Shown here one piece after another: positions 45,478-56,744 of a stretch of DNA of 64,000 bases; the first letter of the stretch is position 1, and the number at the start of each line of letters is the position of its first letter. The position numbers were made by a program, and so were the translations under genes. The notes below the pieces were generated by a model that saw only the letters and a program-made list of their open reading frames with translations, did no database searches and was not told the DNA's origin. The DNA comes from Siphlonurus alternatus (taxonomy: Eukaryota > Arthropoda > Insecta > Ephemeroptera > Siphlonuridae): the NCBI GenBank assembly GCA_949825025.1, contig OX463782.1, positions 35,311,351 through 35,375,350 of the forward strand, given 5' to 3'.

Positions 45478-45612
45478 GCAGTGGCTCGTCTCTAACCAGA
45501 CAGCGAAGGTTCAGACCTCTCGATCTTTTCACCTATAGCTCCCAGTAGGATTCGAACACACGACCTTCTGATTACCAGTCAGACGCGCTACCACTGCGCC
45601 ACCATGCTCCAC
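45478..45612 (-). mobile_element. tRNA-Thr-like SINE head
   Basis: On the minus strand GGTGGCGCAGTGGTAGCGCG is a good A box and D arm, TCTGA-CTGGTAA-TCAGA an anticodon stem-loop with GGT, and GTTCGAATCC the B box. Acceptor pairing is weak and the sequence continues without a terminator into SINE-like body, so a retroposed tRNA-Thr derivative. Confidence 0.65.
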
Positions 45613-45617
45613 ACTAA

Positions 45618-46566
45618 ACTTTTAGATACTTAGTCCAAGTACAATTTTTGTACTTTTTTTGACTCTGTTTAATCACTACATATTTTGTACTTGGATAAAG
45701 TACTTAATTCAGCATTTACAAAAAAAGTACTGAAAAAAAGTTTCAGTACAAAAAATTTACTTTTATTGACTCCATTTAATCACATCTTTTTTCCAAAAAA
45801 AAAGTACTGACTTCATTAATGTACTGAAAGAACATGTAACGCTTACGTAATGCAATATTTCTTGAATTTATATCTGACGCTTGTCAATAAATGCGTATTG
45901 TCTTTATTTTACCTGCTGTATGTATTATTACATATTAGATGTATTTAATAATAGTTCAGAAAAAAATAACATATAATGATTTAGCTCACAAGGATAAAAC
46001 AACAGTGATATTTTATTATATTATTTATTAATTAATACCTTACGATTAAAAAAATTCAATAAAATTGAATGGCAATGCATCAAAAGTCAAAATTTAGATA
46101 ACAAGTAATTATATATTATATGATGCATAGTAATATTGACTGCAGAAGAAGAAATTTTTTCACACATTTTAAAGCTTACCGTTCTCGCAAAATTTGATCG
46201 ATTTCGATTGAAACTAAACAATCCACATTACAAACGTATATTCATATTTGAGATTCTCTATATAAAACATCCCTAACGGTTAAGATTACTATAATTAATC
46301 GCTAATTACTAGCAGTCACTGATTGCACGGTCTCGTGGTCGGTCAACATATGTTTTGAACTTCCGGTTTTTTACGCCACTGTGGCAAATCATTGAACTTA
46401 AATTTCAGTATTTTTATTAAAAATATGTACTGAATTTGTTTTGTACTTAAAAAAAATGTACTTAATTTGTTTTGTAATTAAAATAAGTACATTAATTTTT
46501 TAATTACTTCAAACACAGTGCAATTTCAAGAAAGTACTTAAATTAAGTACTTTTTTAAAGTAATGA
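45618..46566. repeat. AGTACTT-rich element
   Basis: Begins ACTAAACTTTTAGATACTTA, like the ends of the hairpin at 49081-49402. GTACTT and AAGTAC words recur throughout (45637-45860 and 46400-46560), many pairing across the block. Probably a decayed inverted-repeat element of the 49081 family with a long unrelated middle. Confidence 0.5.
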
Positions 46567-47126
46567 AAACCCATTCCGTATCTAATATTTAAGAGTGTCG
46601 GTGTACTCAAAACTTCCAGAAAATGTATACAGAATCATGGTGGCTCTATTTACTATGGTGGTGTCACGTGCGCCAATTTTCAAATTTCGCGCGTTTACTG
46701 TTCCACTGTTAATCCAATCACCGGGCGTAATTGTTGCCACGTGACAAAAATTACGCACTCTGATTGGCCAAGCCTTATACATGGGTCTTATCCGTGTCAC
46801 TTCCCCTCCTAGGTCTCTAGGTTCCCTGTACAGAATAAAACTTATCAGCATTTTATCAAAAAAATTATATCCTTTTCACCATCAACGTTGAAGAGTTGTA
46901 ATGAAATTATTATCGTGAATTTTATGTTCATGATTCATGATAATAAAATGATAATATACGCATCAGATGCATGATCGTCGAGATTCGCTCTAGAAGGCAC
47001 TATGAAACTAATTTCTATATATAATTAATAATTAAGGTCATCCATTGCATGTAGATCTTGGTTATTTATAGCTCTCAGCTAGGCCGCCGGAGTGATACTA
47101 AATTAATGAAATACATTCATACGTAC
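46567..47126. other. Intergenic; no gene supported
   Basis: GC-richer at 46640-46800 with an 89-codon minus-strand frame of no recognised content. ACTTATCAGCATTTTATCA at 46848 resembles the GATA cluster at 47310. Confidence 0.4.
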
Positions 47127-47174
47127 GTGCTGTGTGATAACTAAGAGGCTCAGAATGATGCTGGAAAGCCACAT
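47127..47174 (-). pseudogene. Lectin D signal-peptide exon
   Basis: Minus strand: ATG at 47174, 16 codons of hydrophobic leader (MWLSSIILSLLVITQH), then GTACGT donor. The position and length fit the first coding exon of lectins A-C. Only this exon and the deleted one at 44463 are identified; the second and third coding exons were not found among the insertions between, so I treat the gene as dead. Confidence 0.6.
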
Positions 47175-47309
47175 TATCTTTTGTCCAAATGTAATTAAGA
47201 ACTAGTATTTCAATATTCGCTGAAAGCAAATCATGAAATCAAAACGATCGAATTTATTTATTCAACTCAAAACTATTTGTATAGCGTAAAAAACTTATGC
47301 AGAGTGCAA

Positions 47310-47337
47310 CTTATCAGCTTCTTATCAAGCTTATCAC
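47310..47337 (-). promoter_or_regulatory. Triple GATA site upstream of lectin D
   Basis: CTTATCAGCTTCTTATCAAG followed by CTTATCAC: three TGATAAG-type sites on the minus strand at about 10-base spacing, 136 bases before the ATG of the signal exon. Confidence 0.55.
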
Positions 47338-47774
47338 AAATTTTAAAAGGTTATATAATGGACTTATTATCGAGTATAATGGTTATGACGAATAATGTCT
47401 CTTGCAAAAAATATGTTATGTAAATTAATATTTTTATATTGTACCTGGAGTTTTTTTAAATCAGAAAAAAGTATTATTTAAATATTAAGCATGCAGCCTA
47501 GTATATAATATATTTTGCAATAAATAAAATAAAAAATATTTACTTGATATTTTCAACATCTTTTGAAGAAAATTGTATTACCTTTTTTTTTTTTTTTTTT
47601 TACCATGAATTGATATTTTTTACCTGCACTTTCGTAACCAGAAAATATTATTTAAATTTTAGCGTAGTATAATTTAGTTACAAACATACATGCATGAAAA
47701 TATATAAACTAATTAATAAATTACACATTCTTTGTTTCATATGTTCCAGTTTTAGAATTTTTTCATGATTTTTT

Positions 47775-47960
47775 TGTCACCCACTTTACCAAGGGGGGAG
47801 GGGGGAGGGGAGGGTCGAAATTATTTCGTAAATCACATGTTAAAACAAAAGTTATTATTATTTTTTTAATACATTACTCGATCGTTGCCTAAATAAGGAT
47901 TACAAATTTCGTCAGATTTTTTGGAGAAGTATTCCACACTTTTTCCGCTTTAATGATTTA
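47775..47960. repeat. Oligo-G dispersed repeat
   Basis: CTTTACCAAGGGGGGAGGGG, GTCGAAAT, AAATCACATGTTAAAACAAA, TTGGAGAAGTATTCCACACT and TTTTTCCGCTTTAATGATTT. Confidence 0.65.
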
Positions 47961-47977
47961 TTTCGTTGTCTCACAAA

Positions 47978-48113
47978 AAAGTTATCCATAGAGTTATCCA
48001 CGTTTCTAACTATATAACCGCGGTTATATATAGCGCCAACCTAATTCAATGGAACTAAACGTGCATGCATAGTTAGTGAGAAACGTGGATAATTCCCTTC
48101 GTGAATTGCGCAC
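47978..48113. mobile_element. Hairpin MITE, M6 relative
   Basis: AGTTATCCACGTTTCTAACT mirrored by AGTTAGTGAGAAACGTGGAT and AATT; right end TTCGTGAATTGCGCAC. Confidence 0.6.
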
Positions 48114-49080
48114 ATCGCACAATAATTGTTTATCGTTTCCCAATATATATGGCACTCGCGTCCAAGAGTTGTGCGCATGTCAAACACAAATAATTCAGGA
48201 CACTGATTGATTGGGACAAGATCCCGGGACAGCCTCTGCATGAAGTAACAGTGGTTAATGTGTGGAAGTTGCGGTATATATTATATTGTATTTTTTTTAT
48301 GCTCATCTCTCTCTCTCTCTTTCTCATGCAAGTATAGAATATGAATAAATGATAATTATTAAATTACCATAATTATATGCAAAGCAGACACGTGGATAAT
48401 AATTCTTATTCAAAGTAAATGCTTACATATAAAATTTTATTTGGAAGTAGTTACTAAACTTTCACACCTGCGTATCTTAGTTATTTGGTTCAGTGATCTT
48501 TTATATATACCACTGCAAAATAATATAATTTTCTTAGCAGGAAAGACCAAAGATTAATTCGATTGTTTGTTACTGATTTTGATGATAACGTTATCTCACA
48601 CGACGCAAATTTCTCCAAAAATGGACCACTCAAGGGGTTAGTTCATCATTCATCAGCTCTTGACGCCAGGGGGTTCTGATGGGTTGAGGGTTTTGAAGGA
48701 GCAATACTCTTCTGCAAATTTACCACACTCGGGTCATATTTATAAACTAAAAATAATAAACAATCGTATGAAATTAGAAAAAATATAATTTTTTATATTT
48801 TAATTGTTGAGAGTTCAATCAAATTTTATATTACATGCTTACATTATAATTATCAAAAGTCAAATTTTCATACCGATTTTTTTTTATAAATATATATAAA
48901 TTTAATATGCAAATTATTCGTAACGAATTAAATCATATAACAATTATTTTTTATTCCGAATATGGGGATAGTAATAATTACATCACATTATAATACAATA
49001 CATTCATGTATAAAGGCAAACAAAATTAAAAGGCACAAAGGTTGGTTTATGTTTCTAACTTATTTTAATTACGTGAAGAT
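48114..49080. other. Intergenic; one doubtful exon
   Basis: Mostly AT-rich. On the minus strand 48711-48646 is open for 21 codons between an AAATTTGCAG acceptor and TGA (KSIAPSKPSTHQNPLAS start). It is too short to claim as a gene. Confidence 0.25.
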
Positions 49081-49402
49081 ATCACACTAAATTTTTAGAT
49101 GCTGAATTGGTTTTCAGTACTTTTTGTCAGTACAAAATTGCTCCAGTCAGTACAAAATTTTCCAGTTTCATCTTACATCCAGCACTTTTTACCTATAAAA
49201 CACTTATTCCAAGTACAAATTTGGTACTGAAAAAAGAGAGTCAAAAAAAGTACAAAATATTGACTCTCTTTTTTCAGTACCAAATGTGTACTTGGATTAA
49301 GTGTTTTATAGGTCAAAAGTGCTGGATGTAAGACGAAATTGGAACAATTTTGTACTGACATAAAGTACTGAAACCAATTCAGCATCTAAAAATTTAGTGT
49401 GA
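49081..49402. mobile_element. Long hairpin MITE (322 bp)
   Basis: ATCACACTAAATTTTTAGAT at the left is exactly mirrored at the right, and the arms pair almost throughout (AGTACAAATTTGGTACTGA, GACTCTC-type core at 49240). Two overlapping frames of about 70 codons on opposite strands have near-identical peptides because of the palindrome. Confidence 0.9.
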
Positions 49403-49520
49403 TTGGTAAATATTATAACAAGAAATTAATTAAATATCTCCATGGTTCATGGAAATCAAAGGCTTCTTAGATATCATTAAATTATTAATGTCATTGTCTG
49501 ATTAAAACAGACGTTAGTTA

Positions 49521-49635
49521 CTGATAACACGACTTGTTGATAACAAATTGTTGGCGAGCTGCTTGATTTGCAGCAAGGTGGTGTCAAGTACATTGAAATA
49601 TAAAGAGCTGAATATTTTAATTAGGTAAGTATATC
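49521..49635 (+). promoter_or_regulatory. Lectin C promoter and first noncoding exon
   Basis: CTGATAACACGACTTGTTGA then TAAC gives two GATA sites (49521-49544). A leader follows and ends TTAATTAG then GTAAGT (donor at 49625). TAACACG next to the first site is shared with the lectin A pair. Confidence 0.55.
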
Positions 49636-50068
49636 GATTATGTTCACCTTGATTCTTTAGTCACCTGAAATATTACCTGTGTTTTGTTATCTATAGGGTT
49701 AGTTTAGTGCTACATGAACCATTTAATATTGTTAAGTCAAATAATTATAAATTTCTGGCTACATTAATTGTGTATATCAAAAAGCTGAGTAAATAAATTG
49801 TGACATTTTTTTTTTTTAATGTCAACACATTATGAAAAAAAAAAATATGTATATTTTTTATTACAAATATTTGTTATTTTTTATACTCCCAGACCATAAA
49901 AGAAATATTGGCTTCATGAATTATAAATTGAAACTATTCATCATGCCATGTTTTAAGTGTATATTTTAAATTATTTTTTTAACATCGTCCCCCTGAAGTT
50001 AAGCAACTTGTTCAGCTTTAGAGCAAAGTAAATTACAGATACGTGAGATATGTTGTTAGGACATACAA

Positions 50069-50387
50069 TGGAGTATTGACTTAATTTTTTTATTGCAGAA
50101 ATGGATAAAGGGTGCAAAGTTATGCTACCCTGTGATTTTTTTCAGACTTTTTAGAGCCCGGGAACTATTTTTAAAAAATTATTGAAAGTTATTTTTGTGA
50201 CGTCACGAGACGCCGCTCCTTAAGAAAAAGATAGGACTTGCCGCCGCGTGACGTCACAAAAAGGACTTTCAATAATTTTTTAAAAATAGTTCCCGGGCTC
50301 TAAACAATCTGAAAAAAATCAGGGTAGCATAACTTTGCACCCTCTATCCATTTCTGCAATAAAAAAAATTGAGGACAATACTCTATT
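50069..50387. mobile_element. MITE family M4b in lectin C 5' intron
   Basis: TGGAGTATTGACTTAATTTT and GAGGACAATACTCTA ends, TTGCAGAAATGGATAAAGGG, GTGACGTCACGAGACGCCG and CGTGACGTCAC core; arms pair well. Confidence 0.9.
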
Positions 50388-50532
50388 GCTCCGGTCATTT
50401 TTGTGCCTGAACAATTTGCCTAACCATAAAGCAAAAGATGACATCAAGGTGGATATTTATTGTAAAGTTAACAGTGATTTTCAGTTAAATTTATTAATGC
50501 ATTTTAAAAAAAATCACTATTGTTTACGTAAA

Positions 50533-50667
50533 TGTACACTTATCGCCTCGAAAAATTTCCATTTGCGGTCTTGTTAAACCATGCCCCGTATACGTATAAT
50601 AACATAGCTAGTGCATGGTGATTAAAAAGGCTGCAAGTGGGAAATTTTCCAAGGCAACGAGTGTACA
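50533..50667. mobile_element. MITE family M9 in lectin C 5' intron
   Basis: TGTACACTTATCGCCTCG and AACGAGTGTACA with GAAAAATTTCC and GGAAATTTTCC inside. Confidence 0.8.
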
Positions 50668-50748
50668 TTTTAAGCAACTTTCGATGAAAACCTGGCGTAT
50701 CTTTGGTAATATAACAAAAGTGGGATATCTATTGTTCTTGTGTTTCAG

Positions 50749-53700
50749 ACGAACAAGATGTTTGCTAAAGTTGCAATGTTATTGATGCTGATGGTCGCTC
50801 TGTCACAAACCGTAAGTATAATACATTATAATGACATCGTGGACAACATATGCTTGAAAATTTTCTTATCTTAAAATGTTCTCCTCTAGTAGCTAAAATA
50901 TCAGGTACACAAATTCGATATAGTTTTTGAGTTATGAATTTTTAAAGTTGACTATTAATGTAACAAGAAAACGTTTCATTTTTCCATGTTAAATTGGTCA
51001 ACTTTAAAAATTCATAACTCGAAAACTAGATCGAATTTGTATACCTGCATGATATTTTAACTACTGATAAGGGATGTAGAGGAGAACATTTTCATGCATG
51101 CAGTCATATATTAACTCCTTTCTTTTTGCTCACGTCTTAAATATAATGACGTCATAGCAGGGCTTTGCTTTGCAGCACGATTTTCGAAAGTTGTATTAAA
51201 TTTATAGAGTTAAAATATCATGGTTATAATCAACATTCGTTCAAAATATTCACCTCATTGCATTATTAATAACATATACAGTCACAGGGGGGTAATGGTA
51301 AGGGCTGGAGAAATGGTAAACTGAGTTTTCTTTGGCTCACAATTAATTTATTTGTTTTTCACCATGCAAGTAAATGTGCCAAAAGCATTCTAAACATCTA
51401 TCTCCACGATTCTAATGGTGCAATGTGCTAAAAAATTAATTGCTACCTGTTTAAACCTCAGTTAACCATTACTGCATGGATCCAGTTTTTAGCCTAACCA
51501 TTACCCCCCCCCCCCCCCTGTGACTGTATATGAACCCGTGTGCTCTAAGATTACATCGGTATACATTTGATATATTAAATATATAGTAAAGAAAAAATAT
51601 GCTAATAGCACGTTTTGAGTTCAAAATTATTGATAAATTTTAGGCAACGATTGAATTTTTGAAATAAAATGGCTTCTTTATATTTATACAGTAAATATAG
51701 AGCAAACCACAAGTGAAAATGTTAGTACGACTTTGCATAGTTTAACTTATTGTTACTTTAATTTTCTAATGGTTGATGACATTAAAATAAATTTAATCCT
51801 AAGGTGGTGAGCAAGGAAGTCCACTACATCCATGAAATAACAGATGGTATGTATTATATTCCTATACATATAACCTCTCTTCTACTTAATTATACGTATA
51901 CATAATTATACAATTAAAAAATAGACAAAAAAATGTGAAAGTAAAACGGCGTAAAACACAAGTTGTATATGTTTAGTCATGTATATATATTATATTATAC
52001 CTGCAAAATGGAGTACTTTTGTACCATTATTTACATTTATTAATATTGAATAGATATATGTTCATTACTCCAAAAATTTCAGAGATGGTTTCAGTTGAGC
52101 TCGAGATCGCATTATAAGTGGCATTCATACCACCTGCAGCGCATGCAAGTGAAAATTTCTATTGGTAAACTATGGGTTTTTGGACGACTATAGGCACCTA
52201 TGATTACGTCGCATATTATAGATTCTATATATAATACGTAACCATAGGTGCCTATAGTTGGCCCAAAACCCATAGTTTACCTATAGCTTCTATATATAGA
52301 ATTAATTAATCTATAAGGCAGTTGCATGAGCAAAACGCAATCATGTATAGATGCCTATGGTGGTCAGCCCAAAACCCAGCCTTATATATGTTCCCGACAT
52401 TTGGTTCTGTCATCGCGTTCCCGGCTACCATCGTCCTCTGACCATAAGACATGGAACTCCCTGATATTAAATATTTTGGCTCCACAGGTCCGTACCAGAT
52501 CTACTCCGCCCAGCCTCTTGTCGACCTCAATGGAACCTTCTACTATTTCGAGAGCAACTTGGTGGTGAGTTCCATAGCCATGATAATAATAATAATAACT
52601 GTTTATTGAGCAAAATGAAATACAATACAATATTATGTGCAACAGTATTGATTAGTTAAAATCAATACTGTTGATTTTAACAATGAGCATAATATTATAG
52701 CCATGAGCTATAATATGTATGAAATATTATGTATGTGTATATTATACCAGTCCCACCAACTATGGCAGAAGGCAGGTACGTGGCTTCGGCCGCTCGCTGT
52801 GAAGCCCCGGTGAGTAAGATGGTCGCGAAGGTGAGCGCTGAAGGGTCTGGGCGTGTGAGCCTGGTTGGAGCCGCGCGCCGTCGGTGCAGATCTTGGTGGT
52901 AGTAGCAAATAATAATAATAAATATAATGATAATATATGTTCCCATAGGAACATACAAAATTCTTTATTCATTCCATTTAAAATTTTAAATTCTTTAATT
53001 ATAATTAATTATATTATCCTTCTATAAGAATGGCAGCTCAAATTTATCCACTGCTGCATTCGACGCTACATATATACTTATTTGTAATATTATTGGGTGC
53101 GATTCACGAAGCAGTTAGCCAGAATTTTAACCATGTTTAGCTTAACCACGTTTAACTATACCTGTTTTACATGTTAAACCACCTAGTTACACGTGGATAA
53201 GTTAAACGTGGCTAGAAACCCGGCTAACTGCTTCGTCGTGAATCGCACCTATTATATTATATGTTATAAATGAAATTTTATTTTATTGTAGTGAATTAAT
53301 TGCTATGCCACTTCCACTTCCGAAATTGTAAAGGAAAACCTGCATTATTATTTTTATTTTAAAAAATTTGTGTCAATTTGTTTGAACCCATATGTAATGA
53401 ATTGAAAGGCGCTGTGACGAAATAGTCATTTAATTACCTTTCCTCATGCTTGTGTGTTGAATATTTACATGAGTAACATGAGTATGACGTCACAGCGTTT
53501 TGCAGCACGATTTTATATAGGGTTGTTAAGATACTGCCACGGTGTATGTTTCCAGGCAAACTGGTACGCTGCTGGCGAGTTCTGCCGCAAACTGGGACTC
53601 TTCCTGGTGAGTCTGGAGAGCGCAGAGGAGAACAAGCTGGTGGTGGACTACATCAACGATATCGGTACGTAGGGGAGGGGGGGGGGGAGGGGGTAGCAGT

Positions 53701-56508
53701 TACATTAGGCCCTATTGGAAATTTGCAATTGTATTCAGCCAAATTGCAATTGTAATTTGACTGATTACAATTGTAAAACTAAGATTGCAATTGTAAAACT
53801 TGGGTTACAATTGTAACATTTGGATTACAATTGTAATGTTCATGATTACAATTGTATTATTTGAGATTACAATTGCTTTCAGGTTCTGATACAATTGTTT
53901 TCTTAGATTACAATTGTAATTCTTAGATTACAATTGATTTTTGTGCTTACAATTGTAATTTTTACAATTGTAATTGGATTGCAATTGTATTTGGATTACA
54001 TAATTGCTAAAAAAAAAGTTGATATTTTCATTGTTAATTTATATTACACGTACACATTTTGTCAAATTCTTAATACTTCATTCAATTAATATTTTTTTAT
54101 GCTAAGTTTGTAACTTGGCTGTAATATCTAATTAAGATACAAAAAATACAAAGGTACTATATGAAGCTTTAATTGATAGTATATATATATTTAAAATAAA
54201 TAATTACTTTTGGAAAAAAAAAAACATGGATCGACGACCCCTTAATTAATAGGGTCACAATTAAGTCAGATCAAATCGATGCATGTTAACATATATAGTG
54301 TAACAAAAAATATAAAAAAAAAATACAATTTTTTTGAATTTATACTATATTTTAATGAATTAGGGGTCAACCCCTAAGAGGTCATTGTGGTTGTATTATG
54401 TCATCAAAAGCACTTAACTAATAGCTGCATGAACCTGTCTCGTAGTATATATCACTTTTTTTTAAATATGAATTTGAAAAAAATCAAGGGTCGACCCCTG
54501 AAAGGGTCACATTGAAAAAGGTAAAAATATAATTCAGAGATGTATGTTAAATTATATAATATATATTATGAAAAAATAGTTAGAAAAAAAATTAATTTTT
54601 CAATCAAATGTTAGGGGTCGACCCTTAAAGGGTCATTAAGATTAAAAAAACTTAATGTTGAACCTGTATGTAGTCCTCACATATTTTGTCAAATTTTTTA
54701 TTAAAATTTGCATACTTTTAAAAAAGACCCCCGCTAAACCCCAAGGGTCGACCCTTAAAATTAGTGAATTAGAGCTCTAAGTTATATTAAGTTGATTGCT
54801 AATTTCAGTTTTGCAATTTTTTAGGAAAAAAATTTTTTCAGGGTCTTTTGACCCTGAAGGGTTAAAGGGTCGCAAATTTAAGGGTCACCATTAGAACCGC
54901 CATCAAATTTTACCCTAGAATCAAAATTTATATGATATTATATTGAAATGCCCCCTTGTCATTTCCCCATAACTTTTATTTATTTTATATACCTCAATGT
55001 TCTTCATCCTATTAAGAAAGCAGTGGCAGCGCAATGGTAAGAGTATGATCAACAGTGGTAACCGAAGTACAGCAACGCAGGTTTGGGTTAGTAGTTAGAT
55101 CGGTGACCGCTTTTTGTAAATTTTACAATCGTAATTATTACAATTGTAATAAATGCAATTGTAGTTAAATACAATTGTATTAAGGCCTTTACAATTGTAA
55201 AAATTACCATTGTAAAAGGACCAAAACGCAATGGTATTTTTATGGAGCATACATGCGCAATTGTGAATTTTACAATTGTAAATTTCCAATAGGGGGGCTG
55301 TCTCACACAGGATCGCATGATTTAGGAGCGTATGATAAGAAGTTAAGAATGGTAAGTATCCATCAGAAAAATTATATAGTCGCCATGTTCGTTTGCTAAT
55401 TTTGACTCCTGCTACAACCACCGCGCATCGGCGCGCAACCCTTCTGCGCACGTTTTTTCGGCTCGAAGTCAAAACACTACTACCGCGAAATTCTTTAGAT
55501 ACTGAAATGAAATGAAATATGAAATGAAATAATCTTTATTTTTTAGCTTTCGCTATTTAAATTCATAATAGTTGGTTACATGTTAATTAATTGATTTTAC
55601 AATATCACATAAAAATTTGTTTCATAATTTTTTATGCCTATACTCTTTAATTAAACTGACCCAAGGCAAATAATAAAATTTTTATAGCAGCAAACGTAAA
55701 AGGTTAGTGCCAATACGTAATTTTAAATTTGCAAACATAACTTCTTTAGAGGGTTAACAATAAGCGATCGAAAAATTGCTCCGTATAGGATCTTACGTGC
55801 GCCCAATCTTTTTTTGTAAATAAATGGGAGGACAAAGGATTGGTGCATGATGTCATTATGGATGCTGACCATTAACCTATATGCGATCAGGTGTGCACGC
55901 ACACAGCTTAATTCATTTCGTATCGTATATGTGATCGAACGTTTTTCTCATTTAGAACCGGTTCTAAATTTTTATTATGTGAAGTCATACGATGCGATAT
56001 ATAATTTTATTACTCAACTCAATATTAATAATATAATGTATATATAACATGATGCGCATAGTAGCCTATTATAAGAAGAAAGTATAAAACAAAAATTATA
56101 TCTCTAATCATTCGAGATTAATTGCCAATAAAAATTTCTGATGTGGAAATAAAATACATGCGCTTAATTTTCCTCCATTGCGGCTAATTTTCGTGGGGAC
56201 TTGGTTCTTTGCATGGTGTAGAAAACTGACCCCACCTCTTGGTTACACCCCTAAACTGACCCCCATGACCCGTTTCTTCAGGCGCTGCCAACTACTGGAC
56301 GTCCCTGACGGACCTGGGTGCGTGGAACTCGTACGTGTGGTTCTCCACGGGGGTGCGCACCGTTTTCTTGGACTGGCACGTCGGTCAGCCGAGCCACACC
56401 GGCAACCTGGAGCGCTCCGTGCAGATCACGTTCGAGGGGGGAATCACCAAGTGGAACGACTTCGACCCTCTCGCTCAGGCGCACATCATCTGTGAGAGGA
56501 TCGCCTAG
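50749..56508 (+). CDS. Secreted C-type lectin C (169 aa), divergent
   Basis: Plus-strand coding exons 50758-50811, 51804-51846, 52488-52564, 53556-53664 and 56282-56508 (54, 43, 77, 109 and 227 bases), 170 codons with TAG at 56506; all GT/AG. The acceptor at 50748 and the donor at 49625 indicate a 5' UTR intron. Signal peptide MFAKVAMLLMLMVALSQT. Domain: FYYFESN, ANWYAAGEFC (C68), LFLVSLESAEENK, NYWTSLTD, VWFSTG, QPS at 130-132 in place of EPN, WND at 152-154, HIICERIA with C165. The EFC cysteine of lectins A and B is Ser-Val here, so only one disulphide (C68-C165) is possible. Codons are much more GC-rich than in the surroundings. Probably secreted with altered or lost mannose specificity. 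Confidence 0.92.
50875..51096. mobile_element. MITE M1 core copy in lectin C intron
   Basis: AAATGTTCTCCTCTAGTAGC, AAATATCAGGTACACAAAT, AGTTTTTGAGTTATGAATTT and complements; the outer 70 bases at each end are lost. Confidence 0.85.
51275..51531. mobile_element. Inverted-repeat MITE in lectin C intron
   Basis: TATACAGTCACAGGGGGGTA and TGTGACTGTATA ends; GTAATGGT and ACCATTAC just inside; the centre is poorly paired. C run at 51505-51518. Confidence 0.75.
52160..52288. mobile_element. Hairpin MITE in lectin C intron
   Basis: GGTAAACTATGGGTTTTTGG and complement, GACTATAGGCACCTATG and CATAGGTGCCTATAGT. A half-copy follows at 52347-52385. Confidence 0.8.
52580..52930 (-). mobile_element. Retroelement 3' tail fragments
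   Basis: AATAATAATAATAACTGTTT then ATTGAGCAAAATGAAAT reads as a reversed LINE or SINE tail. A GC-rich block (52755-52900, GGCTTCGGCCGCTCGCTGTG, GAGCCTGGTTGGAGCC) is bounded by another AAT repeat; its open frames are unrecognised. Confidence 0.4.
53095..53250. mobile_element. MITE family M6 in lectin C intron
   Basis: GGGTGCGATTCACGAAGCAG and complement with an extra CGT in the right arm; ACCACGTTTAACTATACCTG core as at 2056. Confidence 0.85.
53710..55293. mobile_element. TIR element built of TTACAATTGTAA and GGGTCGACCC arrays
   Basis: Ends CCCTATTGGAAATTTGCAAT and the matching ATTGTAAATTTCCAATAGGG. The left arm (53720-54010) has about 14 ACAATTGT palindromes; the right arm (55130-55285) has about eight. 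Between them GGGTCGACCC-like palindromes with AAAGGGTCA tails recur at about 54228, 54362, 54488, 54613, 54744 and 54838 at about 127-base spacing. GGCAGCGCAATGGTAAGAGT at 55026 resembles a tRNA A box. No transposase. Sits in lectin C's last intron. Confidence 0.8.
55294..56281. other. Rest of lectin C last intron
   Basis: ATGAAATGAAATATGAAATG with CTTTATTTTT at 55505-55545 looks like a reversed retroelement tail. Otherwise no feature. Confidence 0.4.
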
Positions 56509-56546
56509 ACTGCAGGCTGGATAGAGTATTTCACACAGAATAAATT

Positions 56547-56717
56547 TAGGCGCGGATCTAGGGGGATGCAGCCCCTCCCCCGAAATTTTGGATTTAACAT
56601 GGGCAATATAGGTACTTCCCCAAATCCAAGTTTTTTTTTTAAACATTGGCCTAATGGAGGCAGCCCCCTCCGAAATTTTTCAGCCCCCACTGAAATTATT
56701 TCCAGGATTCGCGCCAG
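56547..56717. mobile_element. hAT-like MITE in lectin C 3' UTR
   Basis: TAGGCGCGGATCTAGG to GATTCGCGCCAG with a perfect AATAAATT duplication (56539-56546, 56718-56725). The insertion lies 38 bases past the stop, and the duplicated octamer contains AATAAA. Confidence 0.93.
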
Positions 56718-56744
56718 AATAAATTATATGATTACAATCAATGG

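Noticed and set aside
49107..49385. Two opposed frames with nearly the same peptide
   Set aside because: They are the two strands of a perfect palindrome (49081-49402), not a gene family.
53454..53755. Frames through lectin C exon 4 into the intron
   Set aside because: They read past a clear GTACGT donor at 53665; the exon itself is kept in the lectin C entry.
55015..55082. AAGCAGTGGCAGCGCAATGG resembling a cDNA adapter
   Set aside because: Only partial resemblance; it also fits a tRNA A box and lies inside a bounded element, so contamination is unlikely.
56178..56646. Long frames on both strands around the last lectin C exon
   Set aside because: Shadows of a GC-rich coding exon; only the lectin frame fits splice sites and homologues.
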